Shown here piece after piece: positions 36,718-45,056 of a stretch of 64,000 nt of DNA. Origin of the DNA: Lentzea terrae (GTDB lineage: Bacteria > Actinomycetota > Actinomycetes > Mycobacteriales > Pseudonocardiaceae); assembly GCF_003265345.1 (NCBI RefSeq), contig NZ_QFWW01000030.1, forward strand, positions 310,001 to 374,000, written 5' to 3'. Position numbers and translations under genes: made by a program. Under the pieces are notes generated by a model. It had not been told where the DNA came from, ran no database searches, and worked only from the letters and a program-made list of their open reading frames with translations. Position 1 is the stretch's first letter. Each line of letters opens with the position of its first letter.

Positions 36718-37274
36718 AAGTTGATGGTGACCGGGAACGGTCGCTTGATCGTCAGCACGCCGTTCTCGCTTCGCGCGATCTCGATGTACTCACCCTCGTC
36801 GCCGAGTTCGAGCAAGGTCGCCTCCGGAACGTCCTTCACCGGATCGATGATCAGGTAGTAGGAAACACCGGCTTCCGCATACACCTGGCGCTTGACGACC
36901 AGATCCTTCAACCGAGTGCTCTTGGAGAGCACCTCGCCGGCGAGCAGAACGTTGGAGACCGGGAACGTGATATCGGCATCACACGGTTCGACCACGGTGA
37001 AGTCGGGGATCAGCAGTCGGCCGGTGGCCAACTCGACGTTGAGCTCGACGGTGGCCTCGAACTCCTCGGGACACGCGCGATCCAGTGCTGCGAACATCCT
37101 GCCCACCAGCAGCTGGTGCCGGTAGCTCCCCAGCGGGCTCACGTAGAGCATCCCGTCAACGAGTTCGATGCGTTGACTGTTGTCCTCCGGCAAAGCGAGG
37201 ACGTCATCGAGCGTCCACGGACCCTCGTGGTTGGGCAACAGGAAGTCAGGCTTGGCCTCTGCTGGAGCCGCCAC
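36714..37274 (-). CDS. Uma2-family (DUF820) putative restriction-fold endonuclease
   Basis: 186 residues. It shows the DUF820 pattern: T-L-D-D-V-L-A-L-P, R-I-E-L-V-D-G-M-L-Y-V-S-P, a P-D-F-T-V-V-E strand (LLIPDFTVVEP), V-L-A-G-E-V-L-S-K-S-T-R-x-K-D and K-R-Q-V-Y-A-E-A-G-V-x-Y-Y-L-I-I-D-P. These form a PD-(D/E)xK nuclease-type fold with D, E and K in place. Uma2 genes are often multicopy and mobile; their role is unknown. The GTG at 37274 is used, with GGAGGTGA 6 nt upstream, placed right after the trpA terminator. Confidence 0.85.
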   Translation of the reverse strand: MAAPAEAKPDFLLPNHEGPWTLDDVLALPEDNSQRIELVDGMLYVSPLGSYRHQLLVGRMFAALDRACPEEFEATVELNVELATGRLLIPDFTVVEPCDADITFPVSNVLLAGEVLSKSTRLKDLVVKRQVYAEAGVSYYLIIDPVKDVPEATLLELGDEGEYIEIARSENGVLTIKRPFPVTINF

Positions 37275-37293
37275 AGGGCATCACCTCCGAAAA

Positions 37294-37328
37294 CCGCCCG
37301 GCGACCACCAGTGTGGCACGCCGGGCGG
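37294..37328 (-). terminator. Rho-independent terminator after the trp operon
   Basis: Arms CCGCCCGGCG (37294-37303) and CGCCGGGCGG (37319-37328), followed in the minus direction by TTTTC. The ribosome binding site of the next gene begins at once. Confidence 0.75.
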
Positions 37329-37381
37329 GTAGCTGGCTTGTGCATACAACCAAGATCGCAGTTGGAGGGTCCTCCAAGCCA

Positions 37382-38173
37382 TCACACGATGGCGGCCGCC
37401 GAGCGCACACCCTTCGCCAGGTCAGCGGCCAACGCGCGCACCGCGGCGTCGCCCTCGTTCGCTGCCGACACGAACGCCGACCCGACGATCACGCCGTCCG
37501 CGAACCCAGCGATCTCGGCGGCCTGCGCACCGGACTTCACGCCCAGCCCGACCCCGACCGGGATCGACGAATGCGCACGAACCCGCGCCACCAGCTCAGG
37601 AGCCTGCGACGACACGACGTCACGAGCACCGGTGACACCCATGACCGCGGTGGCGTACAAAAACCCGGACGACGCACGAGCCGTCATGTCAATGCGGTCC
37701 TCCGTTGACGACGGCGCCACCAGGAAGACTCGGTCGAGCCCGTGCGCCTCGGAAGCCGCCATCCAGTCGTCGGCCTCGTCCGGCACGAGGTCCGGTGTGA
37801 TGAGCCCAAGGCCGCCGGCCGCCGCGAGGTCACGCGCAAACGCGTCCACGCCGTACTTCAGCACCGGGTTCCAGTACGTCATCACGACCGCACGCCCACC
37901 GGCCTCGGCCACCGACGAGACGACGTCGAACACGTCCCGCACGCGGAAACCAGCGCTCAGCGCCTGCTCGGCCGCCGCCTGGATGGTCGGACCGTCCATC
38001 ACGGGGTCGGAGTACGGCAGGCCGACCTCGATCAGGTCGCAACCCGCCTCAACCATCGACCGCAGGTAGTCCTGGGAACCGGAAACCGTGGGGAACCCGG
38101 CCGGCAGGTACCCGACCAGCGCGGCCCGCGACTCGGCCTTGGCCGCCGCGAAAACGTCAGACACCAACGACAT
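37382..38173 (-). CDS. trpA: tryptophan synthase alpha chain
   Basis: 263 residues. It cleaves indole-3-glycerol phosphate to indole and glyceraldehyde 3-phosphate; indole passes to TrpB. Catalytic Glu and Asp are visible in DLIEVGLPYSDPVMDGPTIQ, as is the phosphate-site loop GVGLGVKSGAQAAEIAGFADGVIVGSAFV. The ATG overlaps the trpB stop (ATGA). It is the last gene of the trp block. Confidence 0.97.
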   Translation of the reverse strand: MSLVSDVFAAAKAESRAALVGYLPAGFPTVSGSQDYLRSMVEAGCDLIEVGLPYSDPVMDGPTIQAAAEQALSAGFRVRDVFDVVSSVAEAGGRAVVMTYWNPVLKYGVDAFARDLAAAGGLGLITPDLVPDEADDWMAASEAHGLDRVFLVAPSSTEDRIDMTARASSGFLYATAVMGVTGARDVVSSQAPELVARVRAHSSIPVGVGLGVKSGAQAAEIAGFADGVIVGSAFVSAANEGDAAVRALAADLAKGVRSAAAIV

Positions 38174-39393
38174 CAGGCCTGTCCCCCGTCACCCAGGCCG
38201 AAGTACTTCACGGCCGTGTCCATGTCCTTGTCGCCACGGCCGGAGAGGTTCACGACCAGCAGGCCGTCCGGTCCGAGCGACGGCCCCAGCTTCAGCGCAC
38301 CGGCGAGGGCGTGCGACGACTCGATCGCCGGGATGATGCCCTCGGTCCGCGACAGCAGTGCGAACGCGTCCATGGCCTCGGCGTCGGTCACCGGGAAGTA
38401 CTCGGCGCGGCCGATGTCCTTCAGGTGCGAGTGCTCGGGACCCACGCCGGGGTAGTCGAGGCCAGCGGAGATCGAGTGGGCCTCGGTGATCTGCCCGTCC
38501 TCGTCCTGCATCACGTACGACATCGCGCCGTGCAGCGAACCGGGCGAGCCGGCGGTGAGGGTCGCGCCGTGGCTGCCGGTCTCGACACCGGCGCCACCGG
38601 GCTCGATGCCGACCAGGCGCACGTCCTGGTCGTCGATGAAGCCGTGGAAGATGCCGATCGCGTTCGACCCGCCGCCGACGCACGCGACGACGGCGTCGGG
38701 CAGGCGGCCTGCCTTCTCCAGGATCTGCTCGCGCGCCTCGATGCCGATGATCCGGTGGAAGTCGCGGACCAGCAGCGGGAACGGGTGCGGGCCCGCGGCC
38801 GTGCCGAGCAGGTAGTGCGTCTCGTCGACGTTGGTGACCCAGTCGCGCAACGCCTCGTTGATCGCGTCCTTCAGCGTGCGCGAGCCGGACTTCACCGGGA
38901 TGACCTCGGCGCCCAGCAGCCGCATGCGCGCGACGTTCAGGCCCTGCCGCTCGGTGTCGACCTCGCCCATGTAGACGACGCAGTCGAGCCCGAGCAGCGC
39001 GCACGCCGTCGCGGTCGCCACGCCGTGCTGGCCGGCGCCGGTCTCCGCGATCACGCGCTTCTTGCCCATGCGCTTGGTCAGCAGCGCCTGGCCGAGCACG
39101 TTGTTGATCTTGTGTGAACCGGTGTGGTTCAGGTCCTCGCGCTTGAGGAAGACGCGCGTCCCGGCGTGCTCCGCGAACTTCGGGGCCTCGGTCAGCAGGG
39201 ACGGACGGCCCGCGAAGTCCTTCAGCAGCCGCTTGAACTCGCCCACGAACTCCGGGTCGATGCGCGCCTTGTCGTACTCGGCGGCCAGCTCGTCCACCGC
39301 CGCGATCAGGGCCTCCGGGACGAACCGGCCACCCCACGGGCCGAAGTGGCCACGTGCGTCGGGATCATGCGGCGTGGGCGTGAACTGGCCCAT
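38173..39393 (-). CDS. trpB: tryptophan synthase beta chain
   Basis: 406 residues. A PLP enzyme that condenses indole with serine to tryptophan. The PLP lysine is in HTGSHKINN, the phosphate loop in CVGGGSNAIGIFHGF, and the catalytic Glu region in ETGAGQHGVATA. It carries the N-terminal extension of the TrpB1 type that pairs with TrpA. Confidence 0.97.
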   Translation of the reverse strand: MGQFTPTPHDPDARGHFGPWGGRFVPEALIAAVDELAAEYDKARIDPEFVGEFKRLLKDFAGRPSLLTEAPKFAEHAGTRVFLKREDLNHTGSHKINNVLGQALLTKRMGKKRVIAETGAGQHGVATATACALLGLDCVVYMGEVDTERQGLNVARMRLLGAEVIPVKSGSRTLKDAINEALRDWVTNVDETHYLLGTAAGPHPFPLLVRDFHRIIGIEAREQILEKAGRLPDAVVACVGGGSNAIGIFHGFIDDQDVRLVGIEPGGAGVETGSHGATLTAGSPGSLHGAMSYVMQDEDGQITEAHSISAGLDYPGVGPEHSHLKDIGRAEYFPVTDAEAMDAFALLSRTEGIIPAIESSHALAGALKLGPSLGPDGLLVVNLSGRGDKDMDTAVKYFGLGDGGQA

Positions 39394-39418
39394 CGAGTCA
39401 CTCCTCTTGCAGAACGCC

Positions 39419-40228
39419 TTATCGGCTCGGCCTCGGGCACGCCGGGTGCGACCCGGCGGTCACGAGCTTGTTCACGGCGGCCTTGGGGTCACCGCTGGTC
39501 ACCAGGCTTTCGCCGACGAGCACCGCGTCGGCGCCCGCACCGGCGTACGACATCAGGTCGCCGGGCCCGGTCACGCCCGACTCGGCGATCTTGATCGTCT
39601 CGAAGGGTAGTCCCGGAGCGATACGGCCGAAAACGTCTTTATCGACCTCCAACGTGTGGAGGTTGCGCGCGTTCACACCGATGACCGTCGACCCCGCCTC
39701 CAGGGCCCGGTCGGCCTCCTCCGCCGTGTGCACCTCGACGAGCGCCGTCATCCCGAGGGACTCGACGCGGTCGAGCAGCGACACCAGCGCGTTCTGCTCC
39801 AACGCCGCCACGATCAGCAGCACCAGGTCGGCGCCGTGCATCCGCGCCTCGTGCACCTGGTACGGCGAGACGATGAAGTCCTTGCGCAGCAGGGGGATCT
39901 TCACCGCCTTGCGCACCGCGTCGAAGTCGGCGAGCGACCCGCCGAACCGCCGCTGCTCGGTGAGCACGCTGATGACCGACGCGCCACCCGCCTCGTAGGC
40001 GGCCGCGAGCTCGGCCGGCTCCGGGATCTCCGCCAGCGCGCCCTTGGAGGGGCTGCGGCGCTTGACCTCGGCGATGACACCCACGTTGGGCCCGCGCAAC
40101 ACAGACATCACGTCGAGCGGCGGGGCTGCCTTGGCCGCGCGCTCCTTGACGACGTCGAAGGACAACTGAGCCTCGCGAGCGGCGAGATCCTCACGCACAC
40201 CTTCGAGGATCGACTCGAGAACCGTCAC
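39419..40228 (-). CDS. trpC: indole-3-glycerol phosphate synthase
   Basis: 269 residues, TIM-barrel. It closes the ring of CdRP to indole-3-glycerol phosphate. Catalytic lysines and glutamates are in IAEVKRRSPSKG, LRKDFIVSPYQVHEA and SLVEVHT-like (ALVEVHTAEEA), and the phosphate site in AESGVTGPGD. It is a stand-alone TrpC, not fused to TrpF, consistent with PriA serving as TrpF. The GTG at 40228 overlaps the stop of a small Trp-containing open frame (GTGA), and AAGGGGAG lies 8 nt upstream. Confidence 0.95.
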   Translation of the reverse strand: MTVLESILEGVREDLAAREAQLSFDVVKERAAKAAPPLDVMSVLRGPNVGVIAEVKRRSPSKGALAEIPEPAELAAAYEAGGASVISVLTEQRRFGGSLADFDAVRKAVKIPLLRKDFIVSPYQVHEARMHGADLVLLIVAALEQNALVSLLDRVESLGMTALVEVHTAEEADRALEAGSTVIGVNARNLHTLEVDKDVFGRIAPGLPFETIKIAESGVTGPGDLMSYAGAGADAVLVGESLVTSGDPKAAVNKLVTAGSHPACPRPSR

Positions 40229-40335
40229 AGTCTTGCTCCCCTTCCCGCTAGGGGGATGCTAACCCCGGCGGAGTAACGCCCCAGCCACCGGGGGTTCAGT
40301 GTCCACGCAGCTAGCCGAGGCCATGCGTGCGTCAC
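40225..40335 (-). other. possible 36-codon leader frame with three Trp codons, coupled to trpC
   Basis: From the GTG at 40335 an open frame reads VTHAWPRLAAWTLNPRWLGR and on to a TGA that overlaps the trpC GTG. Trp codons fall at positions 5, 11 and 17, about five times the normal frequency. It could be a regulatory leader for trpC, or the wreck of the small HGxxPAAW-type membrane gene that other actinobacteria have here. No ribosome binding site is visible. Confidence 0.35.
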
Positions 40336-40360
40336 ATGCGTGAACGCGGATGAATGATCT

Positions 40361-40762
40361 TCACTCGTTCGAGGAAGGCCCACCGGCCGCCTTATCGTCG
40401 GTTGGATCATCTCCACGCTCCAGTGCGCGCCACATGTCGGTCTCGGGGTCGTGCGCGCGGGTCTTCTGCCCGCCCACTCCGATCTTCGGCATCCGGCCCC
40501 CCAGTGCTACCTGAAGCACACCGGAGGCCACGACGAGCACGCCACCGGCGATCGCGAGCCAGTGGCCGTTGAACGCCGCCACAACGCCCACGAGGACCAG
40601 CAACACGCCGAGGATCCGGCGCGCCACGCCGCTGAGCGCAACCACGGCCGCCACGGACGCGAGGCAGAGCAACGCGACCGGCACCGAGCCCGCGCCCCAG
40701 AACGCACCCGCCGCGCCCACGAGCAGGAGCGCGGCGATCCACAAAGGACGGCTATTGGTCAA
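40361..40762 (-). CDS. trp-operon-associated membrane protein (TIGR02234 type)
   Basis: 133 residues with four predicted membrane helices (residues ~7-30, 30-48, 50-68 and 70-88), then a polar tail containing the conserved W in DMWRALERGDDPT. This family sits between trpE and trpC in most actinobacteria; its function is not established. The TTG at 40762 overlaps the trpE stop by 11 bp, and no better start lies nearby. Confidence 0.85.
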   Translation of the reverse strand: MTNSRPLWIAALLLVGAAGAFWGAGSVPVALLCLASVAAVVALSGVARRILGVLLVLVGVVAAFNGHWLAIAGGVLVVASGVLQVALGGRMPKIGVGGQKTRAHDPETDMWRALERGDDPTDDKAAGGPSSNE

Positions 40763-42290
40763 CAGCGGGCCGCATCGTCTGGGCGGTGGCGATCGCGGCC
40801 AGCACCGCGCCCGCCTTGTTCAGGCACTCGTTGTCCTCGGCCAGCGGGTCCGAGTCGGCCACGATGCCGCCACCGGCCTGCACGTAGGCCACGCCGCCCC
40901 GCACGAGAGCGGTCCGGATGGCGATCGCGGTGTCCGCGTCCCCGGCGAAGTCGAAGTAGCCCACCACGCCGCCGTAGAGGCCGCGCCGGGTGGGTTCCAG
41001 CTCCTCGATGAGCTCCATCGCGCGCGGCTTGGGCGCACCGGACAGCGTGCCGGCCGGGAAACAGGCCGCGACGGCGTCGTAGGCCGTCTTGCCGTCGGCC
41101 AGCTCACCGGTCACGGTCGACACGATGTGCATGACGTGGCTGTACCGCTCGACCTTGAAGAAGTCGACGACGTGCACCGAACCCGGCTTGCAGACGCGCC
41201 CCAGGTCGTTGCGGCCGAGGTCGACGAGCATCAGGTGCTCAGCGCGTTCCTTGTGGTCGGCCAGGAGGTCCTTCTCGAGCAGGGCGTCCTCCTCCGGGTC
41301 CTCGCTGCGCCAGCGGGTGCCCGCGATGGGGTGGGTGGTCGCCTTGCCGTCGCGCACCGTGACCAGCGACTCGGGGCTGGAGCCCACGATGTCGAAGCCC
41401 TCCAGGCGCAGCAGGTACATGTACGGGCTGGGGTTGGTCGCGCGCAGCACCCGGTAGATGTCGAGCGCGTCGGCGTCCGTCTCGATCTCGAACCGCTGCG
41501 ACACGACGACCTGGAACGCCTCACCCGCCCGGATGGCCTCCTTGGCCTTCTCGACGGCCGCGAAGTGCTCGGCCTGCGAACGCCGGCGCCGGAACGCGGG
41601 CTTCGGCCTGCTGAACACCGCGGCGGTCGGCGGCGCGGGCGTGTGCAGCTCGGTCGTCATCTCGTCGAGCCTGCGCACCGCGTCGTCGTACGCGGCGTCC
41701 ACGAGCTCCGGCGAGTCGTCCCAGTTGATCGCGTTCGCGATGAGCGTGACGGTGCCCTCGTGGTGGTCGAGCGCGGCCAGGTCGGTCGCGAGCAGCATGA
41801 CCAGCTCGGGGATCTGCAGGTCGTCCTCGGCGATGACCGGCAGCCGCTCCAGCCGCCGCACCGCGTCGTAGCCGATGTAGCCGACCATGCCGCCGGTCAG
41901 CGGGGGCATGCCGGGCAACGGGTCCGTGCGCAGCACCTCGACGGTCTCGCGCAGGGCCTGCAGCGGGTCGCCACCGTCCGGCAGTCCGACGGGCCGCGTG
42001 CCCGTCCAGTACGCCTCACCACCGGTCGCCGTGAGCGCCGCGGAGGACCGCACGCCGATGAACGACCAGCGCGACCACGAACGCCCGTTCTCCGCCGACT
42101 CGAAGAGGAACGTGCCGGGCCGGTCCGCGGCCAGCTTGCGGTAGAGACCGACCGGCGTCTCCGCGTCCGCCAGCAGCCTGCGCACCACCGGGATCACCCG
42201 GCGGTTCACCGCCAGCTCGCGGAACTCCTCGCGCGTTGGGCTCACGGCCCCAAGACCAGCGGCGGCCACAGCCCCGATGACGCTCACCAT
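40752..42290 (-). CDS. trpE: anthranilate synthase component I
   Basis: 512 residues. It converts chorismate to anthranilate with ammonia supplied by a TrpG subunit that is not encoded in the window. Chorismate-binding motifs are present: GTRWRSEDPEEDALLEKDLLADHKERAEHLMLVDLGRND in part (positions ~330-370), PAGTLSGAPKPRAMELI and GGVVGYFDF. The N-terminal tryptophan-feedback region has FLFESAENG where many enzymes have LLES. The ATG at 42290 is kept; a GTG at 42245 (VSPTREEF) is a credible alternative since the family usually begins there. The promoter region is shared with a divergent tetR. Confidence 0.95.
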   Translation of the reverse strand: MVSVIGAVAAAGLGAVSPTREEFRELAVNRRVIPVVRRLLADAETPVGLYRKLAADRPGTFLFESAENGRSWSRWSFIGVRSSAALTATGGEAYWTGTRPVGLPDGGDPLQALRETVEVLRTDPLPGMPPLTGGMVGYIGYDAVRRLERLPVIAEDDLQIPELVMLLATDLAALDHHEGTVTLIANAINWDDSPELVDAAYDDAVRRLDEMTTELHTPAPPTAAVFSRPKPAFRRRRSQAEHFAAVEKAKEAIRAGEAFQVVVSQRFEIETDADALDIYRVLRATNPSPYMYLLRLEGFDIVGSSPESLVTVRDGKATTHPIAGTRWRSEDPEEDALLEKDLLADHKERAEHLMLVDLGRNDLGRVCKPGSVHVVDFFKVERYSHVMHIVSTVTGELADGKTAYDAVAACFPAGTLSGAPKPRAMELIEELEPTRRGLYGGVVGYFDFAGDADTAIAIRTALVRGGVAYVQAGGGIVADSDPLAEDNECLNKAGAVLAAIATAQTMRPAVDQ

Positions 42291-42310
42291 GTCCGCAATT
42301 GTTGCATAAA

Positions 42311-42326
42311 TTCAACATCTGTTGAA
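42311..42326. promoter_or_regulatory. TetR-type operator, perfect 16-bp palindrome
   Basis: TTCAACATCTGTTGAA (arms TTCAACA/TGTTGAA), 2 bp before the tetR ATG and 20 bp from the trpE ATG. TetR regulators usually bind such palindromes next to their own gene, so this is the likely autoregulatory site and would also act on trpE. Confidence 0.65.
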
Positions 42327-42328
42327 CT

Positions 42329-42940
42329 ATGACCCGTGTGGAGCAAGTGAACCAGAAACGCCGCGGCCGCCGCGCCGCGGGCGAGGACACCAGGGCGGCG
42401 CTGATCGCCGCGGCTCGCGAGGTGTTCACGGAAAAGGGCTTCGACGGCGCGACGGTCCGCGCGATCGCGGCCAGGGCCGGTGTGGACGCCGCGATGGTCA
42501 ACCACTGGTTCGGCGGCAAGGAAGGCCTCTTCGCCCAGGCGGTCCTGCAGGTCCCGATCGACCCGGCGGAGATCATCAAGCGCCTGCTCGACGGCCCCGT
42601 GGACCAGCTCGGTGAACGCATCATCCGCACGTTCCTGACCATCTGGGACGCCACCGGCGGTGGCGCGTTCGCGGCCATGGTCCGGAGCGTGACGAGCAAC
42701 GACAAGGTGGCAAGCGCCCTGCGGGAGCTCTTCGTGAACACGATCTTCCGCAACCTGACCGGACACCTGGGCGTCGACCGGGCCGACCTCCGCGCGACGC
42801 TGTGCGCGACCCAGATGATCGGGCTCGGCATGGTCCGCTACGTCGTCCACTTCGAACCGCTCGCCTCAGCCGACGTCGAAGCCCTGGTCAACGCGATCGG
42901 TCCGAACCTGCAGCGCTATCTCACGGGCGACCTGGACTAG
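42329..42940 (+). CDS. TetR-family transcriptional regulator
   Basis: 203 residues. The N-terminal helix-turn-helix is typical (TRAALIAAAREVFTEKGFDGATVRAIAARAGVDAAMVNHWFGGKEGLFAQAV). The C-terminal ligand domain is of the TetR_C_17/AefR type (IRTFLTIWD, LVNTIF-like, MIGLGMVRYVV). It is divergent from trpE with a 38-bp gap containing a perfect palindrome. The stop overlaps by 4 bp the convergent hisI. Its ligand is unknown. Confidence 0.92.
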   Translation: MTRVEQVNQKRRGRRAAGEDTRAALIAAAREVFTEKGFDGATVRAIAARAGVDAAMVNHWFGGKEGLFAQAVLQVPIDPAEIIKRLLDGPVDQLGERIIRTFLTIWDATGGGAFAAMVRSVTSNDKVASALRELFVNTIFRNLTGHLGVDRADLRATLCATQMIGLGMVRYVVHFEPLASADVEALVNAIGPNLQRYLTGDLD

Positions 42941-43287
42941 CCGTCCGCGAGCAGCACCGTCGCGTCGAAGCACGTGCGGTCACCCGTGTGGCAGGCGGCG
43001 CCCACCTGGTCGACGACCAGCAGCAACGTGTCGCCGTCGCAGTCGAGCCGCACCTCGTGCACGTACTGCGTGTGCCCGGACGTCTCGCCCTTCACCCACA
43101 GCTGCTGGCGGCTGCGCGAGTAGTAGGTGGCGCGGCGCGTCGTCAACGTGCGGTGCAGCGCCTCGTCGTCCATCCACGCCACCATGAGCACCTCGCCGGT
43201 GCCGCGCTGCTGGGCGACCGCGCAGACCAGCCCGTCCGGCGTGCGCTTGAGCTTGGCCGACAGAGCAGGATCGAGCGGGCTGCTCAA
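42937..43287 (-). CDS. hisI: phosphoribosyl-AMP cyclohydrolase
   Basis: 116 residues, the normal size for a stand-alone HisI. It opens the purine ring of PR-AMP in histidine synthesis. Metal-site residues are visible: Asp cluster in RLDCDGDT and cysteines in QVGAACHTGDRTCF, plus the signature GETSGHTQYV. The TTG at 43287 is chosen because GGGAGGA lies 6 nt upstream; it overlaps the stop of the membrane gene before it. Confidence 0.94.
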   Translation of the reverse strand: MSSPLDPALSAKLKRTPDGLVCAVAQQRGTGEVLMVAWMDDEALHRTLTTRRATYYSRSRQQLWVKGETSGHTQYVHEVRLDCDGDTLLLVVDQVGAACHTGDRTCFDATVLLADG

Positions 43288-43643
43288 CGGGTTCCTCCCA
43301 GGTGTTCGCGAGCCGGTGCGGTGTTGAGCAGGACCACTCCGTAGATGTGCACGGCGGCGAGCACGCCGGACGCGACGCGGGCCCACACCGGTCCGTTGGC
43401 CAGCACGATGACGAGATGCAGCAACGCCACGAGGATGAACGCGATCATCGCCGGGTAGTGCATGAACCGCAGCCGCAACAACAACGCCACCGCCACGGGC
43501 AGTTCGACCAGCGCGACGAACGACGGCAGCTTCAGCACGTCGGCGTCCCCGGTGGCGCGCCACAGAACGAGCCCCACTACGAAGAACACCGCTGCCCCGC
43601 CGAACGCGACCGCCGAGGCCACCCGCACCTCGACCGGCGTCAT
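43284..43643 (-). CDS. small four-helix membrane protein between hisF and hisI
   Basis: 119 residues with four hydrophobic segments (about 10-30, 40-60, 63-83 and 88-107). Unrecognised. It overlaps both neighbours by 4 bases (ATGA with hisF; stop overlapping the TTG of hisI), so it is translated as part of the his operon. No catalytic motif is visible. Confidence 0.75.
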   Translation of the reverse strand: MTPVEVRVASAVAFGGAAVFFVVGLVLWRATGDADVLKLPSFVALVELPVAVALLLRLRFMHYPAMIAFILVALLHLVIVLANGPVWARVASGVLAAVHIYGVVLLNTAPAREHLGGTR

Positions 43644-44398
43644 CGCACCACGACGCCGGCTGCGCGCAGGCCGTCCTTGACCTCGCCGATGCGGAGCTGT
43701 CCGAAGTGGAACACGCTGGCCGCCAGCACGGCGTCGGCACCGGCCGCGACCGCAGGCGGGAAGTGGTCGATCGCACCCGCGCCGCCGCTCGCGATCAGCG
43801 GCACGTCGACCTCGCGCCGGACCAGCTCGATCAGCTCCAGGTCGAACCCGGCCTTGGTGCCGTCGGCGTCCATCGAGTTCAACAGGATCTCGCCGACGCC
43901 CAGCTCCTGACCGCGCGCCGCCCACTCCACGGCGTCGATGCCCGTGCCGTTGCGCCCGCCGTGCGTGGTGACCTCGAACCCGGTGCCGCCGGGCACGCGC
44001 CGTGCGTCGACGGACAGCACGATGCACTGGGCGCCGTACCGCTGGGAGCACTCTTTGAGCAGCTCCGGCCGTGCAATGGCGGCCGTGTTGAGGCTGACCT
44101 TGTCCGCCCCCGCGCGCAACAGCTTGTTCACGTCCTCGGGGCTGCGCACGCCGCCACCGACCGTGAGCGGGATGAACACCTGCTCGGCCGTGCGCCGCAC
44201 CACGTCGTACGTCGTCTCGCGGTCGCCGCTCGACGCCGTCACGTCGAGGAACGTCAGCTCGTCGGCACCCTCGGCGTCGTACGCCCTGGCCAGCTCGACG
44301 GGATCGCCCGCGTCGACGAGGTTGGTGAAGTTGACGCCCTTCACCACCCGGCCCCGGTCGACGTCGAGACAGGGGATGACGCGAACAGCCACTGACAT
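43640..44398 (-). CDS. hisF: imidazole glycerol phosphate synthase, cyclase subunit
   Basis: 252 residues, TIM barrel. It uses ammonia from HisH to turn PRFAR into imidazole glycerol phosphate and AICAR. Catalytic aspartates are in IPCLDVDRGRVVKGVNF and CIVLSVDARR, phosphate sites in LTVGGGVRS and IASGGAGAID. It is separated from hisH by about 3.3 kb. Confidence 0.97.
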   Translation of the reverse strand: MSVAVRVIPCLDVDRGRVVKGVNFTNLVDAGDPVELARAYDAEGADELTFLDVTASSGDRETTYDVVRRTAEQVFIPLTVGGGVRSPEDVNKLLRAGADKVSLNTAAIARPELLKECSQRYGAQCIVLSVDARRVPGGTGFEVTTHGGRNGTGIDAVEWAARGQELGVGEILLNSMDADGTKAGFDLELIELVRREVDVPLIASGGAGAIDHFPPAVAAGADAVLAASVFHFGQLRIGEVKDGLRAAGVVVR

Positions 44399-44612
44399 GC
44401 GCGAAAGCCTACAAGGGGTGCCGTTCCCGCACGTCGCCGACCAGCGCAGGTCACATCAGTCCGAGCCGCTGCACCAGCTGCCCGGCCTCGCTCGACGCGC
44501 CAACGCCGAAGTCGGCACCGCGTCCGGCCACCACCGGGCGGTCTCCGCCGAGTCGATCCCGTCCACCGCGACCGCAACCCTTGCTGACGCATCAGCGGGC
44601 GCAACGCGGCAC
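44399..44612. other. 214-bp intergenic stretch, possible gene remnant
   Basis: This holds the hisF promoter and, on the minus strand, an open stretch of about 45 codons (44453-44586) ending ...FGVGASSEAGQLVQRLGLM that has protein-like composition but no credible start. It may be the tail of a decayed gene. Confidence 0.25.
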
Positions 44613-44625
44613 TAGGCTCAGTGAC

Positions 44626-45006
44626 GTGATCACTGAGCTGGGCAAAGGCGAGTACCTGCTGCTGACGACGTTCCGCAAGGACGGCACCCCGGTGCCCACG
44701 CCGGTCTGGGTCGCTCCCGGCCCCACCGACGACGTGATCTACGCCTGGACCCCCAAGGAGACCGGCAAGGTCAAGCGGATCCGGCGCAGCGGCGACGTGG
44801 AGATCGGGCCGTGCGACTTCCGCGGCAACCCCAAGGGCGAGTCGGTCAAGGCTCGCGCGCGGCTGCTTGACGACGACGCCAGCGACGACGTCCGTTCGCG
44901 GATCGTCAAGAAGTACGGGTTCATGGGCTGGCTGACCATGACCGGCAGCAAGCTGCGCCGGGGCCGCACGGGCACGATCGGCATCGAGATCACGCCGGCG
45001 AGCTGA
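44626..45006 (+). CDS. PPOX-class F420-dependent oxidoreductase (split beta-barrel)
   Basis: 126 residues. The family pattern is clear: YLLLTTFRKDGTPVPTPVWVA, IYAWTPKETGKVKRIRRSGDVEIGPCDFRG, and KKYGFMGWL. These split-barrel proteins bind F420 or FMN and reduce varied small molecules; the substrate is not predictable. The GTG at 44626 is chosen since TAGGCT ends 7 nt upstream (leaderless) and the fold starts at once. Confidence 0.85.
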   Translation: MITELGKGEYLLLTTFRKDGTPVPTPVWVAPGPTDDVIYAWTPKETGKVKRIRRSGDVEIGPCDFRGNPKGESVKARARLLDDDASDDVRSRIVKKYGFMGWLTMTGSKLRRGRTGTIGIEITPAS

Positions 45007-45008
45007 GC

Positions 45009-45054
45009 GTCAACCCGAGGTTGACCCGCCCGCAAACGTCAACCTAAAGTTGAC
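45009..45054 (+). promoter_or_regulatory. paired operators over the promoter of the HTH-ClpN gene
   Basis: GTCAACCCGAGGTTGAC (45009-45025, perfect 7-bp arms) and GTCAACCTAAAGTTGAC (45038-45054, one mismatch), centres 29 bp apart. Within them lie TTGACC (45021-45026), an 18-bp spacer and TAAAGT (45045-45050), 6 nt before the ATG. The left site spans the -35, the right one the -10. Confidence 0.7.
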
Positions 45055-45056
45055 GC

